This document shows, piece after piece, positions 62,702 to 64,000 of a stretch of DNA of 64,000 nt. How positions within the stretch are numbered: position 1 is the stretch's first letter; each line of letters opens with the position of its first letter. Made by a program: the position numbers and the translations under genes. The notes under the pieces are model-generated. The model was not told the origin of the DNA. It saw nothing but the letters and a program-made list of their open reading frames with translations, and made no database searches. The stretch comes from Streptomyces naganishii JCM 4654 (GTDB lineage: Bacteria; Actinomycetota; Actinomycetes; Streptomycetales; Streptomycetaceae), in assembly GCF_014650575.1 (NCBI RefSeq), contig NZ_BMVF01000019.1, positions 62,001 through 126,000 on the forward strand. Reading direction: 5' to 3'.

Positions 62702-63439
62702 ATGACGACCTACGTACTCCTCCCCGGATTCTGGCTCGGCGCGTGGGCCTGGCGCGATGTCGCCGCCGGACTGCGCGGGCACGGGCACGACGTGCGTCCG
62801 CTCAGCCTCACGGGAATGGGCGAGCGGGCGCACCTGGCCGGCCCCGGAACCGACCTCGCCACGCACGTCACCGACGTGCTGAACCTCATCCGCTACGAGG
62901 AGCTGCACGACGTGGTGCTGGTCGGGCACAGCTACGCCGGCGCGGTGGTGGTCCCGAGCGTGGCGGACCGGGTGCCGGAGCGGATCTCCCGGCTGGTGTT
63001 CGTCGACAGCGGCCCGCTGCCGGACGGCATGTGCCAGGCGGAGTTCACCGCGCCGGAGCAACGCGAGCGCGACGAGGAGCTGGTGCGCACGGCCGGGCAC
63101 GGCTGGCGGCTGCCCCCGCCGCCGTGGCGCGAGCGGGCCGCCGCTCTGGGCGAGCTGTCCGAGGAGGCCCTCGACCGGCTGACGCGGCTGTCGGTGCCGC
63201 AGCCCTGGGCCACCGCGACCACGCCGGTCCGGCTGACCGGGGCCTGGAAGCGGCTGCCGCGGCTGCACGTGCTGTGCGGCTTCACGGCGGAGCGGATCCG
63301 GGCCATGGCCGCCACCGTGCCCGCCTTCAGGGAGATGGCGGACGGCGATTGGACCCACCGCGATCTGCCCGGAGGGCACTGGCCGATGTTAGACCGGCCG
63401 CGCGAGCTGGCGGCGATCCTGCACGAGGCGGCGGCCTGA
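62702..63439 (+). CDS. Alpha/beta hydrolase (salicylate esterase/hydroxynitrile lyase-like)
   Basis: A 245-residue alpha/beta hydrolase of the MenH/salicylic-acid-binding-protein type. It begins TYVLLPGFWLGAWAWRDVAAGLRGHGHDVRPLSLTGMGERAHL. The nucleophile elbow is VLVGHSYAGAVV and the catalytic His is in DLPGGHWPML. ATG 62702 has no ribosome-binding site and lies just after TAGCGT, so a leaderless message is possible. Codon 230 is TTA (63389-63391), directly after the catalytic-histidine motif, predicting bldA dependence. Confidence 0.88.
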   Translation: MTTYVLLPGFWLGAWAWRDVAAGLRGHGHDVRPLSLTGMGERAHLAGPGTDLATHVTDVLNLIRYEELHDVVLVGHSYAGAVVVPSVADRVPERISRLVFVDSGPLPDGMCQAEFTAPEQRERDEELVRTAGHGWRLPPPPWRERAAALGELSEEALDRLTRLSVPQPWATATTPVRLTGAWKRLPRLHVLCGFTAERIRAMAATVPAFREMADGDWTHRDLPGGHWPMLDRPRELAAILHEAAA

Positions 63440-63479
63440 GAGGCACCCCTCAGGGCTGGGGCCCGCGACTCCGGGCCCC

Positions 63480-63626
63480 GGGCCCACGAGTTCAGGCCTC
63501 GGGCCCGCGAGTTCAGGCCGCAGGCCCGCAAGTTCAGGCCGCAGGCCCGCAAGTTCAGGCCGCAGGCCCGCAAGTTCAGGCCGCAGGCCCGCAAGTTCAG
63601 GCCGCAGGCCCGCAAGTTCAGGCCGC
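63480..63626. repeat. Seven tandem 21-bp units
   Basis: Units at 63480, 63501, 63522, 63543, 63564, 63585 and 63606, each 21 bp, ending at 63626. Units 3-7 are identical: AGGCCCGCAAGTTCAGGCC followed by GC. Units 1 and 2 differ at a few positions, so copies have been homogenised at the right side. There are no spacers. The period is a multiple of three, so both strands show open repetitive frames, but nothing supports translation. Confidence 0.95.
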
Positions 63627-63784
63627 GAGCCCGCGGCCGAAGACCGCGGGTCCGCGACCGGTTCGTATACCGAACATGAACATCCGGACAACGAACGAAA
63701 TCCGGCCAAGTTCCTGACGCGCCCCTGACAAGGGCTGCGATCTCCTGCCACGCTTCCTTCGGCCCGCGTCGACGTCACCCCACA

Positions 63785-63817
63785 GCACCCCCACGGCACC
63801 CCCACGGCACCCCCACG
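63785..63817. repeat. Three tandem 11-bp units
   Basis: GCACCCCCACG repeats at 63785-63795, 63796-63806 and 63807-63817 without interruption. It is a short slippage-type repeat in the spacer ahead of the final gene. Confidence 0.85.
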
Positions 63818-63946
63818 GCAAGTCGGCTCGCCGCAGGCCCGCACGTCCGCACCTGGTTCCGCATTCCCTGTTCTGCCCGGACGGCCCACACCCCGTCCGG
63901 ATCTCCCCTGGCCGCGCGACCCGCGGCCACGCAGAAGGAGTCAGTG

Positions 63947-64000
63947 TTGAGTAGCAAGAGCTCTCGCAGACGCACCTCCCACACCACCCCCCGCCGCACC
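63947..64000 (+). CDS. Start of an unidentified gene (truncated by the window)
   Basis: A good ribosome-binding site (AGAAGGAG at 63933-63940) precedes GTG at 63944 and TTG at 63947. TTG is slightly better spaced. The 18 visible codons read SSKSSRRRTSHTTPRRT after the start, a basic Ser/Thr/Arg-rich N-terminus that could precede a signal peptide. The product cannot be identified because the window ends. Confidence 0.45.
   Translation, partial: MSSKSSRRRTSHTTPRRT

Larger units (their letters stand above)
63440..63946. other. Intergenic region with two tandem-repeat arrays
   Basis: About 507 bases without a supportable gene. It contains the seven-unit 21-bp array at 63480-63626 and the 11-bp array at 63785-63817. 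A locally A+T-richer stretch around 63655-63720 (ACCGAACATGAACATCCGG, ACGAACGAAATCCGGCCAAG) may hold the promoter for the gene starting near 63947. Several open frames cross the arrays, but all follow the repeat period and have no ribosome-binding site. Confidence 0.6.

Noticed and set aside
63480..63626. Possible CRISPR array
   Set aside because: The units are contiguous 21-mers without spacers and there are no cas genes.

Overview
The window is chromosomal DNA from a Streptomyces-type actinomycete. The evidence is very high G+C with strong third-position G/C bias, GTG and TTG starts, rare TTA leucine codons (four genes only), DUF397/XRE/HATPase gene trios, twin-arginine and lipobox secreted proteins, and a gcvT-gcvH-glyA-sdaA block of the kind found in that genus. 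Most of the window reads as core or near-core chromosome. The clear accessory part is a defence island at about 4.0-16.6 kb. I found no tRNA, rRNA, insertion sequence or CRISPR array.

Layout. 0-4 kb: the end of a DUF427 gene, an alpha/beta hydrolase, then a secreted papain-like (C70/AvrRpt2-like) cysteine protease translationally coupled to a membrane-anchored partner. A helix-turn-helix regulator is divergent to that pair across an array of GTGAACG boxes. 4-16.6 kb: a defence island with a YgjP-like M48 metallopeptidase, HsdR, an inserted HATPase / XRE-DUF5753 / DUF397 trio, HsdS, HsdM, and an AAA15-type ATPase plus RloB pair. hsdR is split from hsdM/hsdS, has its own promoter and leader palindrome, and carries a TTA codon, so restriction and modification may be controlled separately. 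16.8-28 kb: tRNA thiolation (mnmA and a cysteine desulfurase) flanking an amidase, small membrane proteins with a TetR regulator, a WYL regulator divergent from a TIGR03086 protein, a thioesterase, an esterase, a TRIC-type channel, a secreted M1 aminopeptidase, and an unknown secreted protein with beta-pore-like sequence behind a strong promoter.

28-35 kb: a complete oligopeptide/dipeptide ABC importer (C, A, B, D, F on the minus strand). 35-42 kb: two SseB-like proteins and a P-loop protein, then a tandem glycine riboswitch controlling gcvT-gcvH-glyA with sdaA downstream. This is a glycine/serine catabolic block next to proteins of a family named for serine sensitivity. 42-52.6 kb: secreted and envelope functions (PI-PLC, GH25 muramidase, a beta-propeller lipoprotein, a deacetylase with an altered catalytic motif, two tandem L,D-transpeptidases), mixed with an F420-type reductase, an EF-hand protein, a MerR regulator, an RsbW-like ATPase and an enoyl-CoA hydratase. 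52.7-62.6 kb: glycogen debranching enzyme; a two-component system whose sensor kinase is frameshifted, downstream of a two-gene ABC exporter; and a divergent heterodimeric ABC exporter whose promoter matches the PafBC/RecA-independent DNA-damage motif and looks leaderless. 62.7-64 kb: an alpha/beta hydrolase, a 21-bp tandem repeat and the first codons of another gene.

All calls rest on reading the sequence and on family knowledge. No database search was run.
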